Shown: one piece after another, positions 14,152-22,846 of the stretch | How positions within the stretch are numbered: position 1 is the stretch's first letter | Layout of the letters: every line of letters begins with the position of its first letter | NCBI GenBank assembly: GCA_949292185.1 | Contig: CASEYP010000028.1 | Location: forward strand, 1-32,598 | Direction: 5' to 3' | Length of the DNA stretch: 32,598 nt | From: an uncultured bacterium | Lineage (GTDB): Bacteria; Cyanobacteriota; Vampirovibrionia; Gastranaerophilales; Gastranaerophilaceae | Notes under the pieces: generated by a model | Told to the model about the DNA's origin: nothing | Databases searched by the model: none | What the model saw: the letters and a program-made list of their open reading frames with translations, nothing else | Made by a program: the position numbers and the translations under genes

Positions 14152-16104
14152 TTATCTGTCTTTGTCAATTCGCAAAACTTCATATATGTCCATCTTTTTA
14201 GCCTTGCCTCGTATATGAACTTCGCTAATTTTTATAACATCTGCAATATCCGCGATATATTCATAAGTTGAGCTACTTACTAAAAGATTTGTTTTATAAA
14301 CTTTGTTATAACTTTCAATTCTGCTTGCTAAATTTACGGTATCACCAATAACTGTGTATTCCATACGGTTTTCAGTACCGATATTTCCGATAAATACTTC
14401 ACCTGTATTTATGCCAACGCCGATTTCAATTTTTGGTTTGCCTTCATACAACCACTTTTCTCGCAAGTATTCTACTTTTTTAAGCATTTCATAAGCACAT
14501 TTAACAGCATTTTTAGGATGGTTTATATCTTGAATAGGCTCACCAAATATTGCCATTACAGCGTCACCTATGAATTTATTGATAACCCCGTTATATTTAG
14601 TAATAATTGGCTCCATTTCTGCAAAATATTCATTCAAAATCATTGAAACTTCCTCTGCTGACATTTTTTCGCTAAGGCTTGTAAAACCTCTTATATCAGA
14701 GAATAAAACAGTAACAACAGCACGTTTCCCGCCAAGTTTCAAATCATCAATATTGCTTACAACATTTTTCATAATATCTTGGGATAAATATTTTCCCATT
14801 GCCTGTTTAATTTTTTCTTTGTTCCTGTTTTCTGTAATAAACTTAAATGAATACCCGAAAATCAGAGTTACAAGTTGTACAGAAACAGGACCTATAAAGC
14901 TCAATAAATAACTGTTATATGCAAAGACGCATGATGCTACAAAAAATATTGTATCAACAAGCAAAACTAAAAATAACGAGCGCAAAACTTTAAAACGCAA
15001 AATACAAATAAATGTAAACATTGCTAATAATGCTACCGTTAGGAGATTAACAAAAAAGCCGGCATCATGTAGGAATTGGGCGTTCTTGATATTATCATAC
15101 ATTGTAGCTTGAATATCTACCCCAGGATGACGAGAACTCATAGGGGTTTTAACAACATCAGCAGACGGACCTGTTATATTTCCTCCGATTAAAACTGTCA
15201 TGCCGTCAAAAATCTTAGGATCTAAATCACCTTTTTGAAGTTTTCCTGCTTTTAAGTGTCTGTATGAATCAATAATTCTTGAGGCTGAAACTGAATAATG
15301 AGTATAAACATCATCAGGTGAAGTTGCAGGAGAGTAATACCTGATATTTGTTTCAATAACAGAATTTGTAATTAAATTATGCGGAATTTTTAAACCTGTC
15401 TTTGGAACAATAATATTATAATCATCTATTATAATATCGTTTGTATTATTCTCTATTAGGTACATTTTTAGGGCTAATGACGGATAATATGAATCACCGA
15501 TTTTAATAACATTTATTCCAGAAAACTTATAATCAAGAGGAGATTCAGCATTAATATTTACACACGCAATATTTTTAACCGTATCCGTATATAGCTTTGG
15601 AAATTTATTTATTTGGTGATAATCTGACGGATAATCAAGAGCTCTATAATCTACATTTAATGCAAATTTCTTTTTAATCATGTTCATATAGTCAACTTCA
15701 GAACCGGCCGGCATGTTAGTTGAATATGTAAAACCTGTAACAAAATTATCCATTTTAGAAATTTTTGCTAAAAAATCCATATCAGCTTTTGACATAGGAT
15801 TTATATCGATATTGATAAAATCAAACCCGACAGCCTTAGGTTTAGCGTAAGTTGAAAAATAATCCAAAATTTCAGTATACATGTATTTTGGCCATGGGAG
15901 CGGATATTTATTTATTGAAGTATCATCAACAACAACATCAATAATCTTAGGAGAACTAACTTTTAGTGCAGTAAAATTCTTGATAAAAAAAGCTTTCATA
16001 TTTGGCTCTAAATACACATAAGAAAGAACAAATGCGGCTAATGCCAAAAACATATAGATAAGAAAAGATCCTATATAAAATAACTTATGTTTAATCTTTT
16101 TCAT
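14152..16104 (-). CDS. CHASE2-domain class III adenylate cyclase
   Basis: Membrane receptor that makes cyclic AMP. Start at 16104 is chosen because GGGAG lies upstream; a longer frame to 16353 would overlap the divergent aldolase gene. The product is 650 residues. One N-terminal membrane segment (about 9-30) is followed by the extracellular CHASE2 sensor (about 50-330). A cluster of further membrane segments (about 350-430) leads to the cyclase domain (464-645). Metal aspartates are D470 (FSDIRGFT) and D514 (FIGDAVMAIFG). Adenine contacts are K510 and T584 (EYTVIGD), with N591 and R595 intact. Thr instead of Asp at 584 marks class IIIb, the group that includes bicarbonate-responsive cyanobacterial cyclases. 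It converges on the FHIPEP gene. Confidence 0.93.
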   Translation of the reverse strand: MKKIKHKLFYIGSFLIYMFLALAAFVLSYVYLEPNMKAFFIKNFTALKVSSPKIIDVVVDDTSINKYPLPWPKYMYTEILDYFSTYAKPKAVGFDFINIDINPMSKADMDFLAKISKMDNFVTGFTYSTNMPAGSEVDYMNMIKKKFALNVDYRALDYPSDYHQINKFPKLYTDTVKNIACVNINAESPLDYKFSGINVIKIGDSYYPSLALKMYLIENNTNDIIIDDYNIIVPKTGLKIPHNLITNSVIETNIRYYSPATSPDDVYTHYSVSASRIIDSYRHLKAGKLQKGDLDPKIFDGMTVLIGGNITGPSADVVKTPMSSRHPGVDIQATMYDNIKNAQFLHDAGFFVNLLTVALLAMFTFICILRFKVLRSLFLVLLVDTIFFVASCVFAYNSYLLSFIGPVSVQLVTLIFGYSFKFITENRNKEKIKQAMGKYLSQDIMKNVVSNIDDLKLGGKRAVVTVLFSDIRGFTSLSEKMSAEEVSMILNEYFAEMEPIITKYNGVINKFIGDAVMAIFGEPIQDINHPKNAVKCAYEMLKKVEYLREKWLYEGKPKIEIGVGINTGEVFIGNIGTENRMEYTVIGDTVNLASRIESYNKVYKTNLLVSSSTYEYIADIADVIKISEVHIRGKAKKMDIYEVLRIDKDR

Positions 16105-16133
16105 AAAATTCTCCCAAATTGATATTAATGTTA

Positions 16134-16142
16134 TGATATAAT
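16134..16142 (+). promoter_or_regulatory. Extended -10 promoter of the aldolase-kinase-csaB operon
   Basis: TG at 16134-16135, one base, then a perfect TATAAT (16137-16142). No good -35 box is visible, as is usual for extended -10 promoters. The leader before the ATG would be only about 17 bases. The 61-base gap is shared with the divergent cyclase gene. Confidence 0.6.
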
Positions 16143-16165
16143 AAATTGCAAAAAAAGGACAAATT

Positions 16166-16771
16166 ATGAACATAAATTTAATAGAAAAATTAAAACAGAA
16201 CAAAGTATTACCAATTATTAGAAGTCGAGATCCACAAGATGTAATAAATAAAGTAAAAGCATTATTAGATGGTGGACTTGATGTTATGGAAGTTAATGTT
16301 GAAAACACAAAGATATATAATGCTATAAAGGCTGTATCAGAGGATGCAATCATTTGTGCTGGTGGAATTATAACATCGATGCAGGCTCAAGCAGCACTTG
16401 ATTCCGGCGCAAAAATTATATCTTCTCCAATTTTCCAAACTAATTTGCTAAAAATATCAAAAGATAAAAGAGTTCCGTTTATAGCAGGAACTTCAACTGC
16501 TAATGAAGCTTATAATGCTTGGAAATCTAGAATTCCAGTTGTAAAAATATACCCAATTACAGCAATGGGCGGGGTAAGTTATATTGAAAATTTACTTAGA
16601 CCAATGCCGTTTTTGAGTGTAATTCCGCAAGGTAATGTTCAATTATCAGAAATTCAAGATTATATCAATGCTGGAGCTATTGCTGTAGGTGTTGGCAGAC
16701 ATTTGACAAATGCTGACAGCTATAGTGAAATCACAAAACGTACAAAAATCTTATTGGAGCAATTAAATTAA
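16166..16771 (+). CDS. KDPG aldolase-like class I aldolase
   Basis: A 201-residue TIM-barrel protein of the KDPG/KHG aldolase family, whose known members split 2-keto-3-deoxy-6-phosphogluconate into pyruvate and glyceraldehyde 3-phosphate. The Schiff-base lysine K127 (VVKIYP) and the general-base glutamate E42 (MEVNVEN) are present. Three substrate-site residues of the E. coli enzyme appear changed by eye alignment: R49 to E46, T73 to G67, T161 to Q155 (IPQGNV instead of CPTGG). The true substrate may therefore differ, so I give no gene symbol. AGGAC precedes the ATG. The kinase gene starts one base after the stop. Confidence 0.8.
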   Translation: MNINLIEKLKQNKVLPIIRSRDPQDVINKVKALLDGGLDVMEVNVENTKIYNAIKAVSEDAIICAGGIITSMQAQAALDSGAKIISSPIFQTNLLKISKDKRVPFIAGTSTANEAYNAWKSRIPVVKIYPITAMGGVSYIENLLRPMPFLSVIPQGNVQLSEIQDYINAGAIAVGVGRHLTNADSYSEITKRTKILLEQLN

Positions 16772-16772
16772 T

Positions 16773-17720
16773 ATGGCAGATAAATTACTGGATTTAATTA
16801 CTATTGGAGAAAGTTTAGTTGAATTTTCAACAAACCAAAAACTTGAAACTGCTGAATGTTTACACAAATATTATGGCGGAGACAGTTTGGTTACTGCGAT
16901 TTCTGCAAGAAGATTAAATTCAAATGTTGGTTTTATTACAGCTTTAGGTAATGATCCTTTTAAAGATTTCATGCTCAACTGTTGGCAAACTGAGGGACTA
17001 AATCTTGACCATTTGAAACTTGTTGATGGTAAAAATGGACTTTATATGGTTTCAAGAGCTGAAAATTCTGAAAAAGAATTTATCTACTACAGAAACAAAA
17101 TTGCTCCGGCAAAACTTTCTATTGAAGATATTGATGAAGAATACATTAAAAGTTCAAAAATAATATATGCTTCAGGTGTAACGCAATCGCTTTCACTTAA
17201 TGCTAGAGAAGCTGTTAAAAAGGCTTTCACAATTGCGAAAGAAAATGATATTATGACAGCTTATGATCCAAACTATTCAAGTTTGATTTCTTCAAAAGAG
17301 GATGCAAGAGAATATTTTGATGAAATTATAGGGCTTACTGATATTTTATTTATGAGCTCTAAATATGACACTAAGAGTATTTTTGATATAGATACACTGG
17401 AAAATATCGTAAAAGCAATCACTGATTTTGGAGTTCAAACTGTTGTAATAAAATCAAGTCGTGATAAAGGGTATTTTGTAAACAACTTACAAAGAAATGG
17501 TGTATTTATACCTTTTTATACAGAGCATGTTGTAGATACAACATCTTCTGGTGATGCATTTAATGGCGCATTTTTACATGCAATAGCAAACGCATACAAT
17601 TCTACAGAAGCTGCAAAAATTGCATCAATAGCAGCCGGACTGCAAGCACAAGGAATCGGAGCTGTTAAATCAATTCCTTATTATGATGAGGTTTATAAGA
17701 TTTATAAATCTGAGGATTAA
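16773..17720 (+). CDS. PfkB-family sugar kinase (2-keto-3-deoxygluconate kinase-like)
   Basis: A 315-residue ribokinase-fold kinase, expected to phosphorylate a sugar acid or sugar with ATP. The N-terminal strand TIGESLVEFS and YYGGDSLVTAISARRLN near 33-49 fit the substrate-lid region. The C-terminal PfkB signature is DTTSSGDAFNGAF at 255-267 with catalytic base D261; the usual GA before GD is SS here. Pairing with a KDPG-aldolase-like gene suggests 2-keto-3-deoxygluconate as substrate (lower Entner-Doudoroff branch), but the aldolase's altered site makes that uncertain. One base separates it from the aldolase stop and two from csaB. Confidence 0.83.
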   Translation: MADKLLDLITIGESLVEFSTNQKLETAECLHKYYGGDSLVTAISARRLNSNVGFITALGNDPFKDFMLNCWQTEGLNLDHLKLVDGKNGLYMVSRAENSEKEFIYYRNKIAPAKLSIEDIDEEYIKSSKIIYASGVTQSLSLNAREAVKKAFTIAKENDIMTAYDPNYSSLISSKEDAREYFDEIIGLTDILFMSSKYDTKSIFDIDTLENIVKAITDFGVQTVVIKSSRDKGYFVNNLQRNGVFIPFYTEHVVDTTSSGDAFNGAFLHAIANAYNSTEAAKIASIAAGLQAQGIGAVKSIPYYDEVYKIYKSED

Positions 17721-17722
17721 AA

Positions 17723-18742
17723 ATGGCTAAAAAAAGATTTGTATTATCTGGATATTTTGGTTTTAAGAACTTCGGTGACGAGGCTATATTATCTGTTATC
17801 GTCAAAAAATTAAAAGAATACAACCATAGAATTACAGTTATATCTTCTGACCCAAAATATACAACCAGCAAGTTTAAACACATTAGAAGTGTGTATACAT
17901 TTAATATCGGGGATATAATTGGTGCTATCGCAAAATCAGATTGCTTAATCTCAGGTGGTGGCAGCTTGCTTCAAGATACAACAAGCTTAAAAAGCCTAAT
18001 TTACTATTTACTGGTAATTTTTATCGGTTTGTTTTTTAGAAAAAAGGTAATCATATTTGCTCAAGGTATTGGTCCAATCGATAATCCTATCGGCAAATTT
18101 TTAACAAGAAATATAATAAGGCACTGCAACTATATAAGCGTTAGAGATAGCAAAAGCCAAGAGTTGCTAAAGTCTTGGGGCATAAATGCAGACTTGTTGT
18201 GTGATCCGATTTTTTCTTCAACTATTCCAAATGTTGAAAAAGAAGATATTGTTGCGGTTCAGCTTAGAAATTGTAAATATATGAATGAAGATTTTATAGA
18301 TAGACTTGCACAAAAAGTTTCTAAGGAATTTTCTGATAAAAAAGTTGAAATATACTCTTTTCAAGACGAAATCGATTTAGAAATATGTAAAAAGTTCGAA
18401 AAAGCATTGAATATGCTAAATGATAGTATTAAAACTAAAGTCTATTCAAATCTTACAGATGAAGAAATAATTTCAGGACTCACAAAAGCTAAATATTTAA
18501 TTGCAATGAGATTTCACGCAATAATTATAGCGCTGTTATCATCAACGAAAACATTAGCTATAGATTACGATATAAAAATAGAAAAAATAGCAGCAGAATT
18601 TGACCTACCTATTATTGACTTAAAAACACATTTTACTGAACAATTTAATGAATTAAAAAATCTTGATACAGATAAATTAGCACAAAAGGTTCAAGCTAAA
18701 AAATTTGACTGGAGTGCTTTTGAAAAATGTATTAATGAGTAG
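17723..18742 (+). CDS. csaB: CsaB-type polysaccharide pyruvyl transferase
   Basis: A 339-residue GT-B-like enzyme that transfers pyruvate from phosphoenolpyruvate to a cell-wall polysaccharide as a ketal; in Bacillus anthracis CsaB this anchors S-layer proteins. The family start GYFGFKNFGDEAILSVIV (about 10-27), the loop ISGGGSLLQDTTS (about 76-88) and the C-terminal YLIAMRFHAIIIALLS (about 264-279, with the catalytic-region histidine) are present. A hydrophobic stretch (about 92-110) is normal for the family. It is the third gene of the aldolase-kinase operon and is followed by a modest terminator. Its substrate polymer is not encoded here. Confidence 0.88.
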   Translation: MAKKRFVLSGYFGFKNFGDEAILSVIVKKLKEYNHRITVISSDPKYTTSKFKHIRSVYTFNIGDIIGAIAKSDCLISGGGSLLQDTTSLKSLIYYLLVIFIGLFFRKKVIIFAQGIGPIDNPIGKFLTRNIIRHCNYISVRDSKSQELLKSWGINADLLCDPIFSSTIPNVEKEDIVAVQLRNCKYMNEDFIDRLAQKVSKEFSDKKVEIYSFQDEIDLEICKKFEKALNMLNDSIKTKVYSNLTDEEIISGLTKAKYLIAMRFHAIIIALLSSTKTLAIDYDIKIEKIAAEFDLPIIDLKTHFTEQFNELKNLDTDKLAQKVQAKKFDWSAFEKCINE

Positions 18743-18769
18743 CTATATTAATTTATATTAACAAAACAC

Positions 18770-18790
18770 TAGCCACACGGGCTATTTTTA
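18770..18790 (+). terminator. Weak terminator after csaB
   Basis: Stem TAGCC (18770-18774) with GGCTA (18780-18784), a 5-base loop and a TTTTT tail. The stem is short, so some read-through into the next cluster is plausible. Confidence 0.5.
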
Positions 18791-18826
18791 GTTTTGGAAC
18801 GAATTATTTTTAACTTTAGCATATTA

Positions 18827-18902
18827 GAATAACCTAAAAGAACTTTTTGGAAAGTGTTAATGAGAATTAGTAACGTTGAGGTATTCTCATATAAGGTTAT
18901 TC
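18827..18902 (+). promoter_or_regulatory. Possible structured leader of the sugar locus
   Basis: Two nested perfect inverted repeats. The outer is GAATAACCT (18827-18835) with AGGTTATTC (18894-18902). The inner is TGAGAAT (18861-18867) with ATTCTCA (18883-18889). A small CCTAAAAG/CTTTTTGG hairpin lies between the left arms. The right outer arm contains the AAGG ribosome site of the first gene, so folding would hide it. A 20-codon reading frame starting MRISNVEVF runs from 18860 to 18922 inside this structure and overlaps the first gene's start. Real regulation is unproven. Confidence 0.4.
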
Positions 18903-18905
18903 GTA

Positions 18906-20039
18906 ATGATGGTAATAGATAAAGAATTAGACAATAACTCAGAAATATACAAATTTTTAGGCATTACTATTTGCAAAATAAATAAAGACTATAATTACAA
19001 ATTAAAAAGCATACTCGGTCTAATATCAAAAGAAAAATATTTTAATGATTACACAGAAACAGTTTATCTAAAACTATTAAACATAACTTTATGCAAACGG
19101 GTTGAAACACTTGATAATATTGACACTAGTATTCTAAAATTGTTCAAATTTCACACTTCAAAAGTATGTGAAGAAAAAAAATATCTAAAGAAAATAATTA
19201 ATCCAAGGTACAACAAGGTATTTATCCTAAAATCAAATCTTGGCGAGACATATTTATTCCTAAAATACATAATAAATGAGCTAATAACTTGTGATGATTT
19301 ACCTTTAATATTGGCTACGAAAAAATCACAAATATCATTAATTAAAATGCTTACGCCAAATTTTAAATATAAACTTATAAAACCCTTGGAATATGAACTA
19401 AATAACAAGATATTAAAAATTGGTGAGCAAAAAATATATATTATTTATCCATTGAAATTCTATATTGATACAGAAAATAAAATACAAAAAACAAACATCT
19501 GTTATCTTGATGAAATGTACAATTATTTTAGAATTTCTAATGGAAACAAGCACAATATTAACAAAATACATATTACTTATACAACTAAAAATGACGTGAA
19601 CAGATATTTACAAGATCGAAATCTTGGTAAATTTATTTTCGTTGCAAAAGATGCAACAACAACATCCCCAATTTCAAATACATTTTGGGAAAAACTTGAG
19701 CAAGCAATAAATATCAAAGTAATATACAACGATAATAACGAAGAATTATCAAAAGTTTATTATCTTGCTCAAAAGGCTGTATCAATAATCAGCCTTAGAA
19801 GTGGCTTATCTGAAGTATTATCAGATGGTGATACCCCAAATATAGTATTATACACAGATTTCAAAAATAGATATAGATTTAAAAGAATCGATCAAAAATC
19901 GGTAATTAAATCTTATTCAATAAAAAATATTGAACCAAATAGGAACAATATTACAGAAATACAATATACCCCATCTGAAGAAGACAAAATTATAGAAGGA
20001 ATAGTCAACACAATAAAAAGAGGAGAGGGTGTAAAATGA
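18906..20039 (+). CDS. GT9-like (GT-B fold) protein, uncharacterised
   Basis: I start at the ATG at 18906 (a second ATG follows at once); an earlier TTG at 18876 has poorer support. The product is 377 residues, lysine- and asparagine-rich. The first 100 residues show no known domain. From about 118 the pattern VFILKSNLGETYLFLKYI, and later GKFIFVAKDATTT and SIISLRSGLSEVL, resembles the two Rossmann halves of heptosyltransferase-type (GT9) glycosyltransferases and echoes the gene at 27118 (VSFRSGICDVL). It could be a glycosyltransferase or a degenerate relative. First gene of the eleven-gene operon; its stop overlaps the next start by four bases (ATGA). Confidence 0.65.
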   Translation: MMVIDKELDNNSEIYKFLGITICKINKDYNYKLKSILGLISKEKYFNDYTETVYLKLLNITLCKRVETLDNIDTSILKLFKFHTSKVCEEKKYLKKIINPRYNKVFILKSNLGETYLFLKYIINELITCDDLPLILATKKSQISLIKMLTPNFKYKLIKPLEYELNNKILKIGEQKIYIIYPLKFYIDTENKIQKTNICYLDEMYNYFRISNGNKHNINKIHITYTTKNDVNRYLQDRNLGKFIFVAKDATTTSPISNTFWEKLEQAINIKVIYNDNNEELSKVYYLAQKAVSIISLRSGLSEVLSDGDTPNIVLYTDFKNRYRFKRIDQKSVIKSYSIKNIEPNRNNITEIQYTPSEEDKIIEGIVNTIKRGEGVK

Positions 20040-21586
20040 AAATTATTATCCAAGCCGGCGGTAAAGGTACAAGACTAAAGGATTTAACTAAAAATAAACC
20101 AAAATGCCTGGTTCCTATAAATAACTTGCCTATTATATTTCATATATTTAAAAAATTTCCTGATGCGGAATTTGTAATCATTGGGGACTATAAATATGAT
20201 GTACTTGAAAAATATCTGGAAACCTTTGCAAAAGCAAATTATATACTGATTAAAGCTACAGGAGAAGGAAATATTTGCGGTATAAAAGAAGCTCTAAAGT
20301 ATATTCCTGACAATGAACAAATAATGATAATTTGGTCAGATTTAATTCTTGGAGAACTTTTTAATACGGATAAATTGGATAAAAACAAAAACTATATCGG
20401 CATTTCCAAAGACTTTGAATGTAGTTGGAGTTTTCAAAACGGCAAATTAATTCACCAGGTTTCAAAAGATTTTGGAATTGCAGGATGCTACATTTTTAAA
20501 AACAAAAATGAGTTATCTGATATTCCTGAAGTGGGCTCATTTACCAAATATATGCAATCACATAATTTTGCATTTGAGGCTCTGCCTATGGTCGGAACTA
20601 AAGAAACAGGTACACTTGATGCAATAAACAAAATTTCACCAATAACAAATAGATGTCGACCATATAACAAAATGGAATTTACAGATAATAAGGTTATAAA
20701 GCAAGGTTTGACACCTGATGGTAAAAAGCTTATTGAAAGAGAAATAACTTGGTATAAACAAATGGAAACCTATGGTTTTGATGCAATACCAAAAATTTAC
20801 TCATACAACCCACTTACAATGGAAAAAATTAACGGTACAAATATATTTAATGCAAATTTAAATCAAAATGAGAAAAAATTAGTTATAGATAAACTTATTT
20901 CTGCTGTAGATAAGATGCACAGTTATGAACAAAAAGAGTGTGACAGCTGGGATATAGAACAAGAGTACTTCACAAAAACAATCAAAAGAATACAAAGTAT
21001 TAGAAATGCTATTCCATTTTCAAATTCTGAATATATAACAATAAACAATAAAAAATGTAAAAATATACTAACAGATTCTAATCTTTTAAAAGAACTTGTT
21101 GAAAAGAAATTAATGCAGACTATCTATTGTCCTATTCATGGCGATTGTACGCTTACAAACACAATGATTAATGATAAAGGTGACATATATTTTATTGATG
21201 CAAGAGGATATTTTGGTTCACAAAAAGTATTAGGCGACATTAGATATGACTGGGCAAAATTATACTATTCAATAGTCGGGAATTTTGATCAATTTAATAT
21301 CAAAAATTTTAATCTTGAAATCACAGACTTTGAAGTTAAATATCAAATTCATTCAGGAGGTTGGGATGAACTTGAAAAATACTTCTTATCAAAATTAAGT
21401 AACGTGAATATTGAAGAGATTAAACTAATACACGCAATAATATGGCTATCATTAGCAAGCCATGCTTGGGAAGATTATGACTCAATGTGTTTAGCTTATT
21501 ACAACGGTTTATACCTATTAAATGAATGTATAGAGGGAGAAAATAATGCTTTTAAAAGAGAATACTTTGAAGCTATCAACGCTTAA
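20036..21586 (+). CDS. Sugar-phosphate nucleotidyltransferase fused to an APH/choline-kinase-like kinase
   Basis: A 516-residue fusion. The N-terminal NTP-transferase domain (1-200) has the nucleotide loop IIQAGGKGTRLKDLT, KPKCLVPI (21-28) and the metal-binding WSD (100-102). The C-terminal part (about 215-510) resembles aminoglycoside/choline phosphotransferases: HGDCTLTN with catalytic D370 and N375, and metal-binding D388 in YFIDARG. One chain could therefore phosphorylate and nucleotide-activate a sugar or sugar-alcohol-like compound. The substrate and nucleotide (CTP, GTP or UTP) are unknown. It overlaps the preceding gene by four bases and the next by 41. Confidence 0.82.
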   Translation: MKIIIQAGGKGTRLKDLTKNKPKCLVPINNLPIIFHIFKKFPDAEFVIIGDYKYDVLEKYLETFAKANYILIKATGEGNICGIKEALKYIPDNEQIMIIWSDLILGELFNTDKLDKNKNYIGISKDFECSWSFQNGKLIHQVSKDFGIAGCYIFKNKNELSDIPEVGSFTKYMQSHNFAFEALPMVGTKETGTLDAINKISPITNRCRPYNKMEFTDNKVIKQGLTPDGKKLIEREITWYKQMETYGFDAIPKIYSYNPLTMEKINGTNIFNANLNQNEKKLVIDKLISAVDKMHSYEQKECDSWDIEQEYFTKTIKRIQSIRNAIPFSNSEYITINNKKCKNILTDSNLLKELVEKKLMQTIYCPIHGDCTLTNTMINDKGDIYFIDARGYFGSQKVLGDIRYDWAKLYYSIVGNFDQFNIKNFNLEITDFEVKYQIHSGGWDELEKYFLSKLSNVNIEEIKLIHAIIWLSLASHAWEDYDSMCLAYYNGLYLLNECIEGENNAFKREYFEAINA

Positions 21587-21932
21587 TAAAACATGGATAC
21601 TGGATTTTGACGGTACTCTTGTTGAACATAACGGTTATAAGTTTGGCGAAGATAAATTTTTGCCTGGTGCAAAAGAATTTCTTCAAAGTATTCCAAAAGA
21701 TGATTATATTCTAATTATGACAGCAAGAGAAAAAGAAGCAAAACAAAAAACCGAAAATTTTCTAAAAGAAAACAATATCAGATATAACCTTATCCTATTT
21801 GAAATGCCGATGGGTGAAAGGATTTTATTCAATGATGATAAACCATCAGGTCTAAAGTGTGCTTACGCGGTTTCACCTAAAAGAAATGAAGGTTTTACCA
21901 ACATAAATATACAAATTGACGAAAATTTATAG
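21546..21932 (+). CDS. Compact HAD-family phosphatase
   Basis: A 128-residue HAD-superfamily phosphatase without an obvious cap domain. Motif I ILDFDGTLVEH carries nucleophile D20 and acid/base D22; motif II is IMTARE; motif IV is LFNDDKPSG. Small HAD proteins of this type occur in capsule and sugar-nucleotide loci, where they remove a phosphate from a sugar intermediate; that role is inferred from the neighbours. The start at 21546 has GGAGA eight bases upstream and lies within the end of the nucleotidyltransferase gene, indicating coupled translation. The next gene follows after eight bases. Confidence 0.83.
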   Translation: MLLKENTLKLSTLNKTWILDFDGTLVEHNGYKFGEDKFLPGAKEFLQSIPKDDYILIMTAREKEAKQKTENFLKENNIRYNLILFEMPMGERILFNDDKPSGLKCAYAVSPKRNEGFTNINIQIDENL

Positions 21933-21940
21933 GAGAAAAT

Positions 21941-22846
21941 ATGCAAATACTAAAACCAATACCACATGAAACAATTTGGGGAGGGAAAAGACTTTTACCT
22001 TATACTGAAGGCAAAAGAACTCATCTTGGTCACTTATATTCAATAGTTTCAAACGGGGAATTTGAAAGCAAAATTATAAACAGTAAGTACAAAAACAGAT
22101 TATTCAAAGATTATTTTAATGATGTTAAACATAAATATAATCTAGATGGTTATGAGTTATTTCCATTTGTTATAGCACTCGTAGACCCAGCAGAAGATCT
22201 AAGTATACAAGTTCATCCAAATGATGATTTTGCAAATAAATATGAAAATAGAAAGTATGGCAAAAACGAATCCTGGTACTTTATAGAACCACCAACAAAC
22301 GGTTGGTTATTTAATGGGAGCAAACTAAAGTCCATAGAAGGAATTAAAACAAAAATTGACCAAAACCGAGTAGAAGAAGATGTTATAGACCATCTTGCAA
22401 TACAAAAAGGTGATTACGTGTTTGTAGAAGCAGGAACAATTCATGCAGCAACCCACGGTGCATTATTTTATGAAATAGAAGAAAATTGCAATTTGACATA
22501 TAGATTCTTTGACTATAACAGAAAAGATAAAAATGGAAATTCAAGAGAATTACACATAGGTAAAGCACTAAAAGCAATTAATCCAAATCTTAAATCTGAA
22601 CCTAAAAGGTATGACGGAAAAGAAATTAAAGAAAGACTGTATTCAACCAAATTATACGAAAAGGAAACTGAATATAAAAATAAATCCAAGACTTTGGAAT
22701 GCTTGACAATCCTTAATGGTGAAAGTTCACTCGATAATATAAAAATTCAAACAGGAACAACATTGGTATTAGAACCAAATGAAGAAGTAAAATTGAACAC
22801 TTCGACTTTTATAATAGCAAGACCAACAACAGATGAGGGGAAATAA
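21941..22846 (+). CDS. manA: Type I mannose-6-phosphate isomerase-like cupin enzyme
   Basis: A 301-residue metalloenzyme of the short bacterial class I phosphomannose isomerase family, which interconverts fructose 6-phosphate and mannose 6-phosphate. The family start PHETIWGGKRLLPY is present. The zinc-site motifs follow in order: SIQVHPND, the glutamate in GKNESWYFI, and AGTIHAATHG. TYRFFDYNR is the conserved tail motif. The C-terminal domain is shorter than in E. coli. In this locus it may supply mannose for activation or isomerise another sugar phosphate. GGAGA precedes the ATG, and the stop overlaps the next start by one base (TAATG). Confidence 0.87.
   Translation: MQILKPIPHETIWGGKRLLPYTEGKRTHLGHLYSIVSNGEFESKIINSKYKNRLFKDYFNDVKHKYNLDGYELFPFVIALVDPAEDLSIQVHPNDDFANKYENRKYGKNESWYFIEPPTNGWLFNGSKLKSIEGIKTKIDQNRVEEDVIDHLAIQKGDYVFVEAGTIHAATHGALFYEIEENCNLTYRFFDYNRKDKNGNSRELHIGKALKAINPNLKSEPKRYDGKEIKERLYSTKLYEKETEYKNKSKTLECLTILNGESSLDNIKIQTGTTLVLEPNEEVKLNTSTFIIARPTTDEGK

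Noticed and set aside
16105..16353. N-terminal extension of the cyclase reading frame
   Set aside because: It overlaps the divergent aldolase gene; the ATG at 16104 has a good ribosome site and starts the expected membrane segment.
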